Shown one piece after another: positions 16,335-24,909 of a DNA stretch of 64,000 nt. A model generated the notes under the pieces. It was given only the letters and a program-made list of their open reading frames with translations. It did no database searches and was not told where the DNA came from. Position numbers and translations under genes: made by a program. Source of the stretch: UBA10449 sp005883585. Its GTDB lineage: Bacteria > Chloroflexota > Dormibacteria > Dormibacterales > Dormibacteraceae. Positions within the stretch are counted from its first letter, which is position 1. Each line of letters opens with the position of its first letter. The DNA is taken from assembly GCA_005883585.1 (NCBI GenBank), contig VBFD01000128.1, forward strand, positions 62,001-126,000, given 5' to 3'.

Positions 16335-17702
16335 GTGGTGAAGAAGATCTTGCTGGGCGAATCGGACATTCCGGAGCGCTGGTACAACATCCTGCCCGAC
16401 CTCCCGGCGCCGCCCTTTCCGTATTTGCATCCGGGCACGCTGCAGCCGATGGGCCCGGCCGACCTGGCCCCGATATTCCCCCAGGCCATCATCGCCCAGG
16501 AGGTTTCCGCGGAGCCGTGGATCGAGATCCCGGAGGAGGTGCGCGAGCTCTACAAGATCTGGCGGCCCAGCCCGCTCTATCGGGCCGAGCGCCTGGAGAA
16601 GGCCCTCGACACCCCGGCCCACATCTACTTCAAGTACGAGGGAGTCTCGCCGGCGGGATCACACAAGCCGAACACGGCGGTGCCGCAGGCGTACTACAAC
16701 GCGAAGGAGGGCGTGAAGCGCCTGACCACCGAAACCGGCGCCGGCCAGTGGGGCTCGGCGCTGGCCTTCGCGGGCGCCTTGTTCGGCCTCGAGGTCACGG
16801 TGTACATGGTCAAGGTTTCCTACGAGCAGAAGCCCTATCGCCGGGCCATGATGGAGACCTGGGGCGCGACCGTTTTCGCGTCCCCGACCAACCTCACCAA
16901 TGCCGGACGCGGAATCCTCGCCGGCGATCCGGATTCACCGGGCAGCCTCGGCATTGCGATCTCAGAAGCCGTCGAAGACGCGGCCACCCACGACGATGCC
17001 AAATACTCGCTCGGGTCGGTGGTCAACCACGTCCTCCTGCATCAAACCGTGATCGGACTCGAGGCCAAGAAGCAGATGGAGATGGCAGGCGAGTATCCCG
17101 ACGTCGTGATCGCCTGCGTGGGCGGGGGCTCCAACTTCGCCGGCCTCAGCTACCCATTCATCGGTGACAAGCTCAAAGGGCGTCACCCGGCGACGCGCTT
17201 CATCGCCGCCGAGCCAGCTGCGTGCCCGACGCTGACTCGTGGGGTTTACGCATACGACTTCGGCGACGCGGTGGGCATGGGCCCCGTCGTGAAGATGTTC
17301 ACGCTGGGCCACAGCTTCGTGCCTGATCGGATCCACTCCGGCGGCCTCCGCTATCACGGCGACGCCCCCTCTCTGTGCCTGCTCGTCGACCACAAGGTGG
17401 TCGAAGCTCGGGCTTACAAGCAGAACGAGTGCTTCGCCGAGGCCGTCCGGTTCGCGCGATCGGAGGGCTTTCTGCCCGCGCCGGAATCCGCCCACGCGAT
17501 CCGGGCTGTGGCCGAAGAGGCGGCAGCGGCTCGCGAGGCGGGCACCCCGCGCACGATTCTCTTCGGCTTGTCAGGGCACGGTCATTTCGACATGTCCGCG
17601 TACGACGCCTACTTCGCCGGCAAGCTGGAGGACATCGAGCTGTCGCAGGCGAGGATCGACGCCGCGATCGAGGAGCTGCCCAGGGTTCCGGCCATGCCGT
17701 AG
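16335..17702 (+). CDS. trpB: Tryptophan synthase beta chain, TrpB2 type
   Basis: This is a PLP-dependent protein of about 455 residues and the longer TrpB2 class. It has an N-terminal extension with RWYNILPDLPAP, the PLP lysine in GSHKPNTAVPQAYYN, ETGAGQWGSALA, the phosphate-binding VGGGSNFAG and a C-terminal FGLSGHGHFDM. It condenses indole with serine. GTG at 16335 is preferred over 16299 because AGGAGG lies eight bases before it. No trpA or other trp gene is nearby. TrpB2 copies often act without TrpA, as an indole-salvage enzyme, and the isolated location fits that. Confidence 0.92.
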   Translation: MVKKILLGESDIPERWYNILPDLPAPPFPYLHPGTLQPMGPADLAPIFPQAIIAQEVSAEPWIEIPEEVRELYKIWRPSPLYRAERLEKALDTPAHIYFKYEGVSPAGSHKPNTAVPQAYYNAKEGVKRLTTETGAGQWGSALAFAGALFGLEVTVYMVKVSYEQKPYRRAMMETWGATVFASPTNLTNAGRGILAGDPDSPGSLGIAISEAVEDAATHDDAKYSLGSVVNHVLLHQTVIGLEAKKQMEMAGEYPDVVIACVGGGSNFAGLSYPFIGDKLKGRHPATRFIAAEPAACPTLTRGVYAYDFGDAVGMGPVVKMFTLGHSFVPDRIHSGGLRYHGDAPSLCLLVDHKVVEARAYKQNECFAEAVRFARSEGFLPAPESAHAIRAVAEEAAAAREAGTPRTILFGLSGHGHFDMSAYDAYFAGKLEDIELSQARIDAAIEELPRVPAMP

Positions 17703-17737
17703 TCGAAGAGAAGCGTGCGCGCACGCCCGGCCTGTGC

Positions 17738-17749
17738 GAACATTTGTTC
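17738..17749. promoter_or_regulatory. LexA-type SOS box at dinB
   Basis: GAAC-ATTT-GTTC matches the GAAC-N4-GTTC operator of Gram-positive, actinobacterial and some Chloroflexota LexA proteins. It ends only three bases before the ATG of the Y-family polymerase gene, where a ribosome-binding site would normally be. Repressor bound here would cover the translation start region. Confidence 0.75.
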
Positions 17750-17752
17750 AGC

Positions 17753-19027
17753 ATGCCTCAGGATGCGCTCGGCCTGAACGCTAACGACCCGGCGACCCTC
17801 GTGGTCGACCTCAACTGCGCCTTCGCCTCGATCGAGCAGCAGCACGACCCCATGCTGCGCGGCCGGCCGCTGGCGATCGCGGCCTACGCGACCGACGCCG
17901 CCACCATCGTGTCCGCATCGAGGGAGGCGCGCGACCTCGGCATCAAAACCGGGATGCGTGTCTTCGAGGCGAAGGCGATCTTCCCCGCGATCGCGATCAA
18001 GGAGCCCAACCCTCCGCGCTACCGCACGGTGTCCGACAAGCTCATAGAGGTCATGAGGCGGCACAGCCCGGACGTGCTCCGGATGTCTATCGATGAAGCG
18101 TCCTTGAACCTGGTGGGGACGCCTGACCTGGTCCGTCTCGGCCCGGAGGGCGTGGCCCGCGCGATCAAGGTTGCGCTGCGTCGCGAGGCCGGCGATTGCA
18201 TCACGTCCTCGGTCGGCATCTCGACCTCGATCTGGATGGCGAAACAAGCGTCGAATCTCAACAAGCGCGACGGCCTGGAGCGGATCGACCACACCAACCT
18301 CGTTTCGGTCTTCGAGCGCCTCCGGCTCACCGACCTCTCGGGCATCGCCGAGGCCTCCGCTCGCCGGCTCCTGCGGGCGGGAATCCATACGCCGCTTGAA
18401 TTTCTGACCACAACCGCCGACCGGCTACGACTCGCAGGCATGCAGCGGGAGTTCGCGGACATGTGGCTGCGGCGGCTGAGAGGCTTCGAGGTCGGCGCGT
18501 TCGAGGGTCCCGCGCGCAAGAGCTACAGCCACTCGCATGTGCTCGCGCGATCGACCAGCTCGCAGCGCGATCTCGAGGAGCTGTTGATGCGCCTGTCGGA
18601 GATGGTCGGCCGCCGCCTTCGTGCCGCCGGCCGGCGCGGGAGGGTCGTTTCGGTGAGCGTCGTATACCGCCCCGACACGGATCGCCTTTCGAGACAATCA
18701 ACGCTCGGCACCCCGATCGCCACCGGCGAGGAGATCTATCGCACCGCCCTCACGCTCCTGGCCGCCCGCGACACCAGGCGCGCGGTCGGAACACTGGGGG
18801 TGGGGCTGGCGGGATTGACGGACCCGAAAGACGACCAGCTCGACCTGTTCGCGGCGACATCGAGACCGCGACCCGAGCGCCTGGAGGCGGCGATGGACGC
18901 GATCCGGGATCGGTTCGGCGAGGACGCCGTGCAGCGCGCGCGCCTCCTCGGTCGGGCGCCGGTGGTGCGAGACCGGATCGCATTCGGCAACACCGGCCAC
19001 CCCGACGAATCGAAGCCGGAGGACTAG
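17753..19027 (+). CDS. dinB: Y-family DNA polymerase (DinB/Pol IV type)
   Basis: This 424-residue translesion polymerase has palm motifs VVDLNCAFASIEQQ (metal Asp and steric-gate region) and RMSIDEASLN (metal Asp-Glu), GISTSIWMAKQASNLNKRDG, a helix-hairpin-helix region (LTDLSGIAEASARRLLRAGI) and a little-finger domain around KSYSHSHVLARST. DDQLDLFA near the end resembles a beta-clamp-binding QLxLF peptide. It copies past damaged bases with low fidelity. A LexA box directly before the ATG indicates SOS control. No ribosome-binding site is visible, so a leaderless mRNA is possible. ImuB is less likely because the catalytic acidic residues are kept and imuA/dnaE2 are absent here. Confidence 0.9.
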   Translation: MPQDALGLNANDPATLVVDLNCAFASIEQQHDPMLRGRPLAIAAYATDAATIVSASREARDLGIKTGMRVFEAKAIFPAIAIKEPNPPRYRTVSDKLIEVMRRHSPDVLRMSIDEASLNLVGTPDLVRLGPEGVARAIKVALRREAGDCITSSVGISTSIWMAKQASNLNKRDGLERIDHTNLVSVFERLRLTDLSGIAEASARRLLRAGIHTPLEFLTTTADRLRLAGMQREFADMWLRRLRGFEVGAFEGPARKSYSHSHVLARSTSSQRDLEELLMRLSEMVGRRLRAAGRRGRVVSVSVVYRPDTDRLSRQSTLGTPIATGEEIYRTALTLLAARDTRRAVGTLGVGLAGLTDPKDDQLDLFAATSRPRPERLEAAMDAIRDRFGEDAVQRARLLGRAPVVRDRIAFGNTGHPDESKPED

Positions 19028-19036
19028 AGAAAGGCC

Positions 19037-20179
19037 TTACTTCGGCTGGTCGGCCGGCGCCTGCACCTGATCGTCGGGTTGCGTGACCAGGACTCGAATG
19101 CGCTGGACCGCGTTGTTCTGAACCCCTTCGCGGTTCCAGCTCTGTGAAGTCGGCTGGGCGTTGCCGGCGGCGTCGGTCGCGCGCACGCTGAGCTCGTAGT
19201 CACCCGGCCTGGTAGCGTCCCATTCGTAAGTCCATGGACGCCACGCGTAAGGCGACACGGGTTCGCCGAGGTCGCCGGCGCGCCATGACCGGCCGCCATC
19301 GGCGCTGACCTCGACCTTTGTGATCGGGGCGCAGCCAGACCAGGCCCTGCCCGCCAGGACCTGGCGCGACGGGGCCAGGAATCGAACCCGCGACATGAAG
19401 TCTGGAATGCCGGGCGGCACCATCAGCGCTCGAGGAAGGATGCGCGTGACCGGGACTCCGGAGTCGCCATCTTCAAGGCGGTGGTGGTAGGCGGTCGCCT
19501 GCTGGTAGCCCCCGAATGCCCTGGCGAGGACCGTGATCCCACGAAGCCATTTGACGTGTGCCATCCCATACCAGCCCGGGACGATGAGCCGGAGTGGGAA
19601 GCCATGCTGGGGAGGCAGTGGCTGCCCGTTGATCGCGTACGCCAGGAGGACTTCGTCGCGACGGCACTCGGCCAGCGGGAGGCTGCGCTCGTACTGCTGC
19701 TCGATGTCGCCTTGAATGCCGCGATCCATTCCCGTGAACACCACATCAGCGTCGTGATCCAGCGGCTCGGCCTCGTCGAGCAGCGGCCCGAGCGGGGTTC
19801 CGGTCCACTCGGCCGTGCCCACCGCCTCCGTCAGCCATGGCTGGCTCATCGGTCGGGGCGAAAGCAACGCCCGTCCGTTGCCCGCGCACTCGAGCGTCAC
19901 CGCGAGTGTTTTCGTGGGCCTGGACTTGAGCGCCTCCAGGTTGAGCCGCAGCGGATGCTTCACCCGCCCGCCGACAGCGAGCGACCAGTCGGCAGGCTCT
20001 ACCAACGGGATGTCGAAATGGGTCAGCAAATAGTGGAGGCCGATCGGGGTGATCGCGTATCGGAGGGCCTCGAGGGGCATCGAGTGGTTGCGAACGGCCA
20101 GCTGGAGCTCGCTCGGGGTGATGTCGGGGCCGTCGATCAACGTCGCCGCGGCCGGGGAATCCGGCACCTTCCTCTTCAT
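19037..20179 (-). CDS. Sulfite oxidase-family molybdopterin oxidoreductase
   Basis: About 380 residues. The N-terminal molybdopterin domain contains LAVTLECAGNGR, whose Cys is the molybdenum ligand, and HGFPLRLIVPGWYGMAHVKWL. The C-terminal part is the Ig-like dimerisation domain of this family, with ITKVEVSADGGRSWRAGDL and a segment around WRPWTYEWDATRPGDYELSVRA. Sulfite is the usual substrate, but family members also act on other oxyanions. No N-terminal Tat or Sec signal is seen, which suggests a cytoplasmic location. ATG at 20179 is chosen over an upstream TTG at 20188. It is convergent with dinB and divergent from the winged-helix gene. Confidence 0.88.
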   Translation of the reverse strand: MKRKVPDSPAAATLIDGPDITPSELQLAVRNHSMPLEALRYAITPIGLHYLLTHFDIPLVEPADWSLAVGGRVKHPLRLNLEALKSRPTKTLAVTLECAGNGRALLSPRPMSQPWLTEAVGTAEWTGTPLGPLLDEAEPLDHDADVVFTGMDRGIQGDIEQQYERSLPLAECRRDEVLLAYAINGQPLPPQHGFPLRLIVPGWYGMAHVKWLRGITVLARAFGGYQQATAYHHRLEDGDSGVPVTRILPRALMVPPGIPDFMSRVRFLAPSRQVLAGRAWSGCAPITKVEVSADGGRSWRAGDLGEPVSPYAWRPWTYEWDATRPGDYELSVRATDAAGNAQPTSQSWNREGVQNNAVQRIRVLVTQPDDQVQAPADQPK

Positions 20180-20222
20180 GGGCACCAAGAGTAAATCGAC
20201 CGGCCTTTAGGATTCCACGGTC

Positions 20223-21308
20223 ATGACCAGCATCACCGCGCGCCGCCTCCGAGCGCAACGCCTCATCGGCAAGCCGTTCGCATCGCCCGTCGACGTGGTG
20301 CGCTGGTTGGGAGCGGTGCAGTCGCAGGACTATGCGGGCGCCAAGTGGGCTCTTGCGCAACGCAGCCAGGCGACCACTGACGCCGCGATCGACCGCCTCT
20401 TCGACCAGGGAGCCATTCTGCGCACGCATGTCATGCGACCGACCTGGCACTTCGTAGTCCCCGAAGACATCCGCTGGTTGATCGACCTGACCGCGCCAAG
20501 GGTTCGTCTCGGCCTTGCCTCCCGCTACCGCGAACTGCAGATCGATGACAGAGTGGCCGCCCGCGCCGGCTCTGCGTTCGCGAAGGCGCTCACGGGTGGC
20601 CGCCACCTGACCCGGCCTGAGCTCGGCCGCGTGCTCAGTGCCGCCGGCATCTCCCCCGAGGGCCAGCGCCTCCCCCACCTTCTTCTGCGAGCCGAGCTGG
20701 ACCAGCTCATCGTCAGCGGACCCCGGCGCGGAAAAGAGTTCACGTATGCGCTGCTCGAGGAGCGGGCGCCCACGGCAAGCGCCATGGATCGCCCCGAGGC
20801 GCTCGCCGAGCTCACACGACGGTACTTTCGCAGCCACGGCCCGGCCCAGATCCCGGACTTCACGTGGTGGTCCGGATTGACGGCCGCGGACGCTCGCAGC
20901 GGGATCACGCTCGCCGGCGTCGCCCTCGAGCATCGAGTCATCGATGGCAAGGCCTACTGGTTTGACGCGGCGACACGAAATGCGAGCACAGCCGGAGTCG
21001 TCGCGCACCTCCTGCCCAACTTCGACGAGTACACCGTCGGCTACCGCGACCGATCCGCGCTGGTGCCCGCGGACGGTCGATTCGATCCTTCGCTCTTCTC
21101 GTTCGGCAGCATCCTTTCCAACGTCATCGCCATCGGCGGTGTCGTTCACGGCGCCTGGCGTCGATCGTCTTCGCGCGGCGGCGTGCTCATCGAGATGCGT
21201 ACATCTGAAAGACTCTCAGCCCGCGACTCGGCGGCGGTCACGCTAGCGGGTCGCCGGATGAGCCGTTTTCTCGGGCGCCCTCTTGAGCTCGCGCTAGCCC
21301 ACGGCTGA
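20223..21308 (+). CDS. Winged-helix DNA-binding protein, AlkZ/YcaQ-like (HTH_42)
   Basis: This 361-residue protein belongs to the HTH_42 family. The region WLGAVQSQDYAGAKWAL contains the Q-S-Q motif that in AlkZ/YcaQ DNA glycosylases contacts the lesion. Further family features are ILRTHVMRPTWHFVVPEDI, SRGPAQ-like SHGPAQIPDFTWWSGL and LLPNFDEYTVGYRDR. Characterised relatives unhook interstrand crosslinks or remove bulky alkyl lesions. In streptomycetes such proteins also give resistance to self-made DNA-damaging compounds. No biosynthetic cluster is seen here, so a general repair role is most likely. The distance to dinB (about 1.2 kb, opposite-strand gene between) does not prove coregulation. 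Confidence 0.82.
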   Translation: MTSITARRLRAQRLIGKPFASPVDVVRWLGAVQSQDYAGAKWALAQRSQATTDAAIDRLFDQGAILRTHVMRPTWHFVVPEDIRWLIDLTAPRVRLGLASRYRELQIDDRVAARAGSAFAKALTGGRHLTRPELGRVLSAAGISPEGQRLPHLLLRAELDQLIVSGPRRGKEFTYALLEERAPTASAMDRPEALAELTRRYFRSHGPAQIPDFTWWSGLTAADARSGITLAGVALEHRVIDGKAYWFDAATRNASTAGVVAHLLPNFDEYTVGYRDRSALVPADGRFDPSLFSFGSILSNVIAIGGVVHGAWRRSSSRGGVLIEMRTSERLSARDSAAVTLAGRRMSRFLGRPLELALAHG

Positions 21309-22448
21309 TTTCAACCACTCGGTTATGTCCGGCACCAGGTCTGGTGCCAGTCCCGTAGAGCGGTCATCGTCGACGCTGAGACCGGTCGAGTTGACCAGCA
21401 TTCCGTGTCCAGTTGGAAGCATCCGCACCGTGAAGTTGGGCCTGTTCATGGCGGCCAGGATCTCAACGCAAACATGGGTGGGCACAGTGCGATCGTTGCT
21501 GCCGAGCAGCCAGAGCGCCGGGACGCGCATCGCAGCCAGCGCCGGCGCTGGGTCGTAACCGGAGTGGTCGGCGCGGACGGCGGCTTCCATCTCGGCCTGC
21601 GACGCGGTGGGAAGGTGACTGCCGCCTCCGCTGTAGTCGCTCCACAGGTTGGTCTGTCCGACCGTGGTCGCCGGGGCCGAAACCAGGATCGCGAAGGACG
21701 CACCTGCGTGTCTTTTGATCGCAAGCGGCACGGTCCAGCCGCCCTGGCTGCCGCCGTGGAACCCGACCCGATTCGTATCGACGCCAGGCCACGTGCGCAA
21801 GAAGTCGAGAGCTGTGGCGGCATCGTCGGCGTAGACCTGCAGCGACTCATCCGTCGGGAACTCGCCCGGGTACCGCCCGGTGGAAGCGCCGATCCCCCGC
21901 TTGTCGTACGTGAGGACGTCCAGGCCCAGGCCGGCGTAAATCCCGACCCAGACGTCATAGAAGTACCGTTCGCCCGGCTCCGAGCCGTGGACGACGACGA
22001 TCCCCGGATGCGGTCCGGCGCCCAGTGGCTCGGTTATCGTTCCGGCCAGCGTGGCGCCACTCGCTGGGATCGTGACGTCCGTCTGTCGGTACTGGACGCG
22101 ATGGGCTGCGACGGTGGCGCGTGCGGTGGCAAACGTCAGGACGTTTCCTTCAAAGCTGAGATTCGCGAATGTTGGGGCCGGAACCGCGAACGCAGGCCCG
22201 ATGCTGAAACGGTTCGGCGCTGCGCCGTCATAGATCGTGCGGTAGGTCGCGTCCCGAAGGTCGAAGAACCAGCCGTGACGCGCGATCACGAAGATGCGGC
22301 CGTCGCCAGTTGCATAGGTGCCGAAGAATGGCGCCAGGGCAGTGGGGCCTGCGGCCGCCGGCGTCGGACTGGCGGCCTGGTTGCTCGTCGACTGCGTGCA
22401 CGCGGCCGCCACGAGCAGCGAGATCGTGACTGCGGCTACTGCCCGCAT
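21294..22448 (-). CDS. Lipoprotein alpha/beta hydrolase
   Basis: This 384-residue exported protein has an N-terminal signal with lipobox LLVAAAC. A beta-rich domain of about 110 residues (GTYATGDGRIFVI onward) precedes an alpha/beta hydrolase domain. That domain has GIVVVHGSEPGER, the nucleophile elbow HGGSQGGW, an acid region WLLGSNDRTVP and a His in LPTGHGML. It probably acts on esters or peptides outside the membrane. It is divergent from a MarR gene across a gap with two palindromes, so it is the likely target of that repressor. It overlaps the end of the winged-helix gene by 15 bases. Substrate unknown. Confidence 0.87.
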   Translation of the reverse strand: MRAVAAVTISLLVAAACTQSTSNQAASPTPAAAGPTALAPFFGTYATGDGRIFVIARHGWFFDLRDATYRTIYDGAAPNRFSIGPAFAVPAPTFANLSFEGNVLTFATARATVAAHRVQYRQTDVTIPASGATLAGTITEPLGAGPHPGIVVVHGSEPGERYFYDVWVGIYAGLGLDVLTYDKRGIGASTGRYPGEFPTDESLQVYADDAATALDFLRTWPGVDTNRVGFHGGSQGGWTVPLAIKRHAGASFAILVSAPATTVGQTNLWSDYSGGGSHLPTASQAEMEAAVRADHSGYDPAPALAAMRVPALWLLGSNDRTVPTHVCVEILAAMNRPNFTVRMLPTGHGMLVNSTGLSVDDDRSTGLAPDLVPDITEWLKSAVG

Positions 22449-22462
22449 GGCGCATTGCAGAT

Positions 22463-22480
22463 TACCACGGGTCCGTGGTA
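22463..22480. promoter_or_regulatory. Palindromic operator 1 of the marR-hydrolase divergon
   Basis: TACCACGG-GT-CCGTGGTA is a perfect 18-base palindrome 15 bases upstream of the hydrolase start. It shares the half-site TA[C/G]CACG with the second palindrome. The centres are exactly 20 bases apart, that is, about two helical turns, so two dimers would bind the same face of the DNA. Confidence 0.8.
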
Positions 22481-22482
22481 TT

Positions 22483-22500
22483 TAGCACGGATTCGTGCTA
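22483..22500. promoter_or_regulatory. Palindromic operator 2 of the marR-hydrolase divergon
   Basis: TAGCACG-GATT-CGTGCTA has perfect 7-base arms and the same half-site as operator 1. It covers the GTG at 22495, which argues that marR translation begins later, at the ATG at 22522. The MarR protein encoded next door is the expected binder, giving autoregulation and control of the hydrolase. Confidence 0.8.
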
Positions 22501-22521
22501 CCCGCTAAAGTGCCTCTGCGA

Positions 22522-22983
22522 ATGGCGCACCGCCCCGACGTCTCACTTCTGTTCGACCTCTTCGTCGTCAGCCAGCGAATGCGGAGGGTGCTGGCCGATG
22601 GCATGGCCGGCTCGGGCATGCGCCCTGACGAATACGCCGTCTACGGCCTCCTATTCATGTATGGGCCTATGACAGCTACCGAGATGGCAGAGCAGCTCGG
22701 CCTCCCTCTCTCCACCGTCCTCGATTACGTGAATGCCATCGATGAGGCGGGCCACCTGAACCGTGTTCGCCATCCGGATGATGGGCGCGCGGTGCAGCTC
22801 GCGCTCAATTCCAGAGGAGTCTCCGCCCACAACCGCGCCAATAAGCATTGGGAGATGGTCCGCAAAGAGATCGAAGGATCGCTTCAGATGCCGAAGAGCC
22901 AGGTGCGGGCCGCCCTCGCAGCGCTGGACGACGCCGCGATCGCCGCCGCGCTCAGTGCAGGAAGAGCCCGGGCACGTAAGTGA
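22522..22983 (+). CDS. MarR-family transcriptional regulator
   Basis: About 153 residues with a MarR winged helix: DEYAVYGLLFMYGPMTATEMAEQLGLPLSTVLDYVNAIDEAG for the helix-turn-helix, then the wing HLNRVRHPDDGRAVQLALN with the family's D-x-R motif. Flanking helices would form the dimer. The ATG at 22522 (MAHRPDV) is preferred because the upstream in-frame GTG lies within an operator palindrome. It is divergent from the lipoprotein hydrolase. The ligand is unknown; MarR proteins usually respond to phenolic or other small compounds, which the exported hydrolase might release. Confidence 0.88.
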   Translation: MAHRPDVSLLFDLFVVSQRMRRVLADGMAGSGMRPDEYAVYGLLFMYGPMTATEMAEQLGLPLSTVLDYVNAIDEAGHLNRVRHPDDGRAVQLALNSRGVSAHNRANKHWEMVRKEIEGSLQMPKSQVRAALAALDDAAIAAALSAGRARARK

Positions 22984-22995
22984 TGCCGCCGACGT

Positions 22996-23844
22996 TCACG
23001 CCGTCTGCAGCTCGTACAGCGTCGAGATCGCGGAGATGTCCAGGTTTCCCGCCGACTTGGCGGCTCGCTCGTAGAGCTCGTCGATCGCCCGGGTGAGCGG
23101 AGTATCCGCGCCACTCCCTCGATACAGCTCAACCGCCATGCGAACATCCTTCAACGCGTCGCGTAAAGCGAACATGACCGGCTCGTAGCGGTGCTCGATG
23201 AATCCCGCCTTGCGCGCGTTCAGCCCCGGCGAAAACCGGCTGAGCGCCCAGAAAACGTCCTCCGGTTTCAGTCCCGCCGCGGTGCCCGCCGCCTGCAGCT
23301 CGGCCGCGAGCGCCGTGACCCCCGCCAGCATGCTGTTCGCGACGAGCTTGAGCGCCGCGGCGCTCCCGAGGGGGCCGACCACATGCACTTCGCCAAGCGC
23401 CTCGAGCACCGGACGGGCGCGATCGATGGCTACGTCGCTGCCGCCCGCGAGCACGATCACCGAGCCGGACTCGACGGCGGGCACGCTGCCCATCACCGGG
23501 GCCTCGATGAACTGCGCCCCGGCGCGTTCGATCTCGCGCGCGATCCCTTTGGCCGCCTCGGGACCCGCGGTGCTCATGTCCACGAACACCTGGTGCTGGG
23601 CCGCGGATGCTGCCCCGTCTTTGCCGAGGTAAGTCGCACGCACCGCCTTGGCGTCGGTGAGCATCGAGATCACGATCTCCGCGTCGCGCGAAGCTTCCGC
23701 CGGGGTTGCGGCAACTTTGCCCACGCCGAGGTCCTCGGCCCGCTCGCGCGTCCGGTTCCACAGCGCAAGCTCGTGCCCCGCTCCGTTGAGCCGCCGCGCC
23801 ATGGCCCCGCCCATTTTTCCGGTCCCAAGAATCGCCACTCGCAT
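22996..23844 (-). CDS. NAD(P)-dependent beta-hydroxyacid dehydrogenase family oxidoreductase
   Basis: This 282-residue enzyme is of the 6-phosphogluconate/3-hydroxyisobutyrate dehydrogenase type. It has an N-terminal Rossmann start VAILGTGKMGGAMARRL, the substrate-binding VDMSTAGPEAAK (usual DxST/S pattern), APVMGSVPAVESG and a catalytic-lysine segment GSAAALKLVANSML. A strong AAGGAGGT lies six bases before the ATG at 23844, which decides the start over the longer frame. Imine reductases and glyoxylate/succinic semialdehyde reductases share this fold, so the substrate is open. It is convergent with marR, and a broken LysR gene follows upstream on the same strand. Confidence 0.87.
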   Translation of the reverse strand: MRVAILGTGKMGGAMARRLNGAGHELALWNRTRERAEDLGVGKVAATPAEASRDAEIVISMLTDAKAVRATYLGKDGAASAAQHQVFVDMSTAGPEAAKGIAREIERAGAQFIEAPVMGSVPAVESGSVIVLAGGSDVAIDRARPVLEALGEVHVVGPLGSAAALKLVANSMLAGVTALAAELQAAGTAAGLKPEDVFWALSRFSPGLNARKAGFIEHRYEPVMFALRDALKDVRMAVELYRGSGADTPLTRAIDELYERAAKSAGNLDISAISTLYELQTA

Positions 23845-23963
23845 CTCGAACCTCCTTGCTTCTAGCAATTTCAACGGCGTCAGCCGGCGCCGTGTTCCTT
23901 CTTAGTCGCCCCGCCCCAGACATTCGCGGGCTCGACGCTATGGTCGCCCTGGCGCACTCCTGA

Positions 23964-24766
23964 TTAGGCTGGGCTGGCCACCGGGCTGGCCCTGAGCAGC
24001 ACGCTGCCGGCGGGCAGCTCCTCAGCCAATGGGGCCGCGATCTCGTCGACCGTCGCGACGAAGTTGGCGAGAGAGGGCGACGGGTTGTCGCGAAGGTACG
24101 CGAATCCATATTCGATGACAGGTGTGGGCGTCAGCGGCCGGTACTCCAGGCCTTCCGTCTGCGCGATGACTGCACGACGCACTGTCATCAGGGAGATTGC
24201 GTTTCCAGACTGCGCGAGCGCAGCGGCCATCTGGTCCGGCGGCTCCTCGCGTATGACGTTCGGCGGCTCGCCGGTGTACTTGGCCAGCCACGCGAGGCTG
24301 GCCGCTGCCAAATTGGGGTTCACCACAGGCGTAACCGCGATGATTGGTTCGCCTCGTAACCATTCGATGGGCACGCGATCGATTTGCATGAAGCGATGGG
24401 TTGGCGGTATCACCACCACGAGATCATGCCGGTCGAGCGTGCGCATGGCGATGCCTTTACGCTCGCCGATCGCGGTACCGATGAACGCGACATCAACATC
24501 GTTGGCGGCAAGGCAATCCATGTTTTGCTGTGAGTAGCCAGTCGTCATCTCCAGCTTGATCGACGGGTAGCGGCGGCGATACTCGGCCACGATGTCGGCC
24601 GGCAGGCCTACGTCCCACAGCGTCAAATAAGAAATTCGCAGGCGCCCGGCGATGCCGGCCAGGTGGTCCCGCAGGGCGGCAAGGGCGCGATCCTCGATCT
24701 GCACCAGGCTTCTGGCGTGGTCCAGGAGAAGCTCGCAACAAAGGCGCGTAGATGGCGCAACTCCAC
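23964..24766 (-). pseudogene. LysR-family regulator with its helix-turn-helix deleted
   Basis: From 24704 down the frame is a complete LysR effector domain: RLRISYLTLWDVGLPADIVAEYRRRYPSI, then the second half with PIIAVTPVVNPN and SGNAISLMTVRRAV. Just upstream, in the same frame, stands ELLLDHARSLVQIEDRAL, the normal linker helix. In a different frame at 24766-24740 is the usual LysR opening VELRHLRAFVA. The two pieces abut near 24740, so about 60 residues forming the DNA-binding helix-turn-helix are gone and the frame is shifted. Any product would start at the GTG at 24704 and could bind ligand but not DNA. Real loss or assembly deletion are both possible. Confidence 0.82.
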
Positions 24767-24909
24767 TGCGGCATCATCGTAGTGCGTTGTGGTCGACATT
24801 CGATCGAACCGGTCATGCACGGTCATGAATCACGAATTCGAATCACCGAATCACTTTCTCGGAGATTCATGCACCCAGGGTTGACGTATGGATATCCTCC
24901 GCATGGCCG

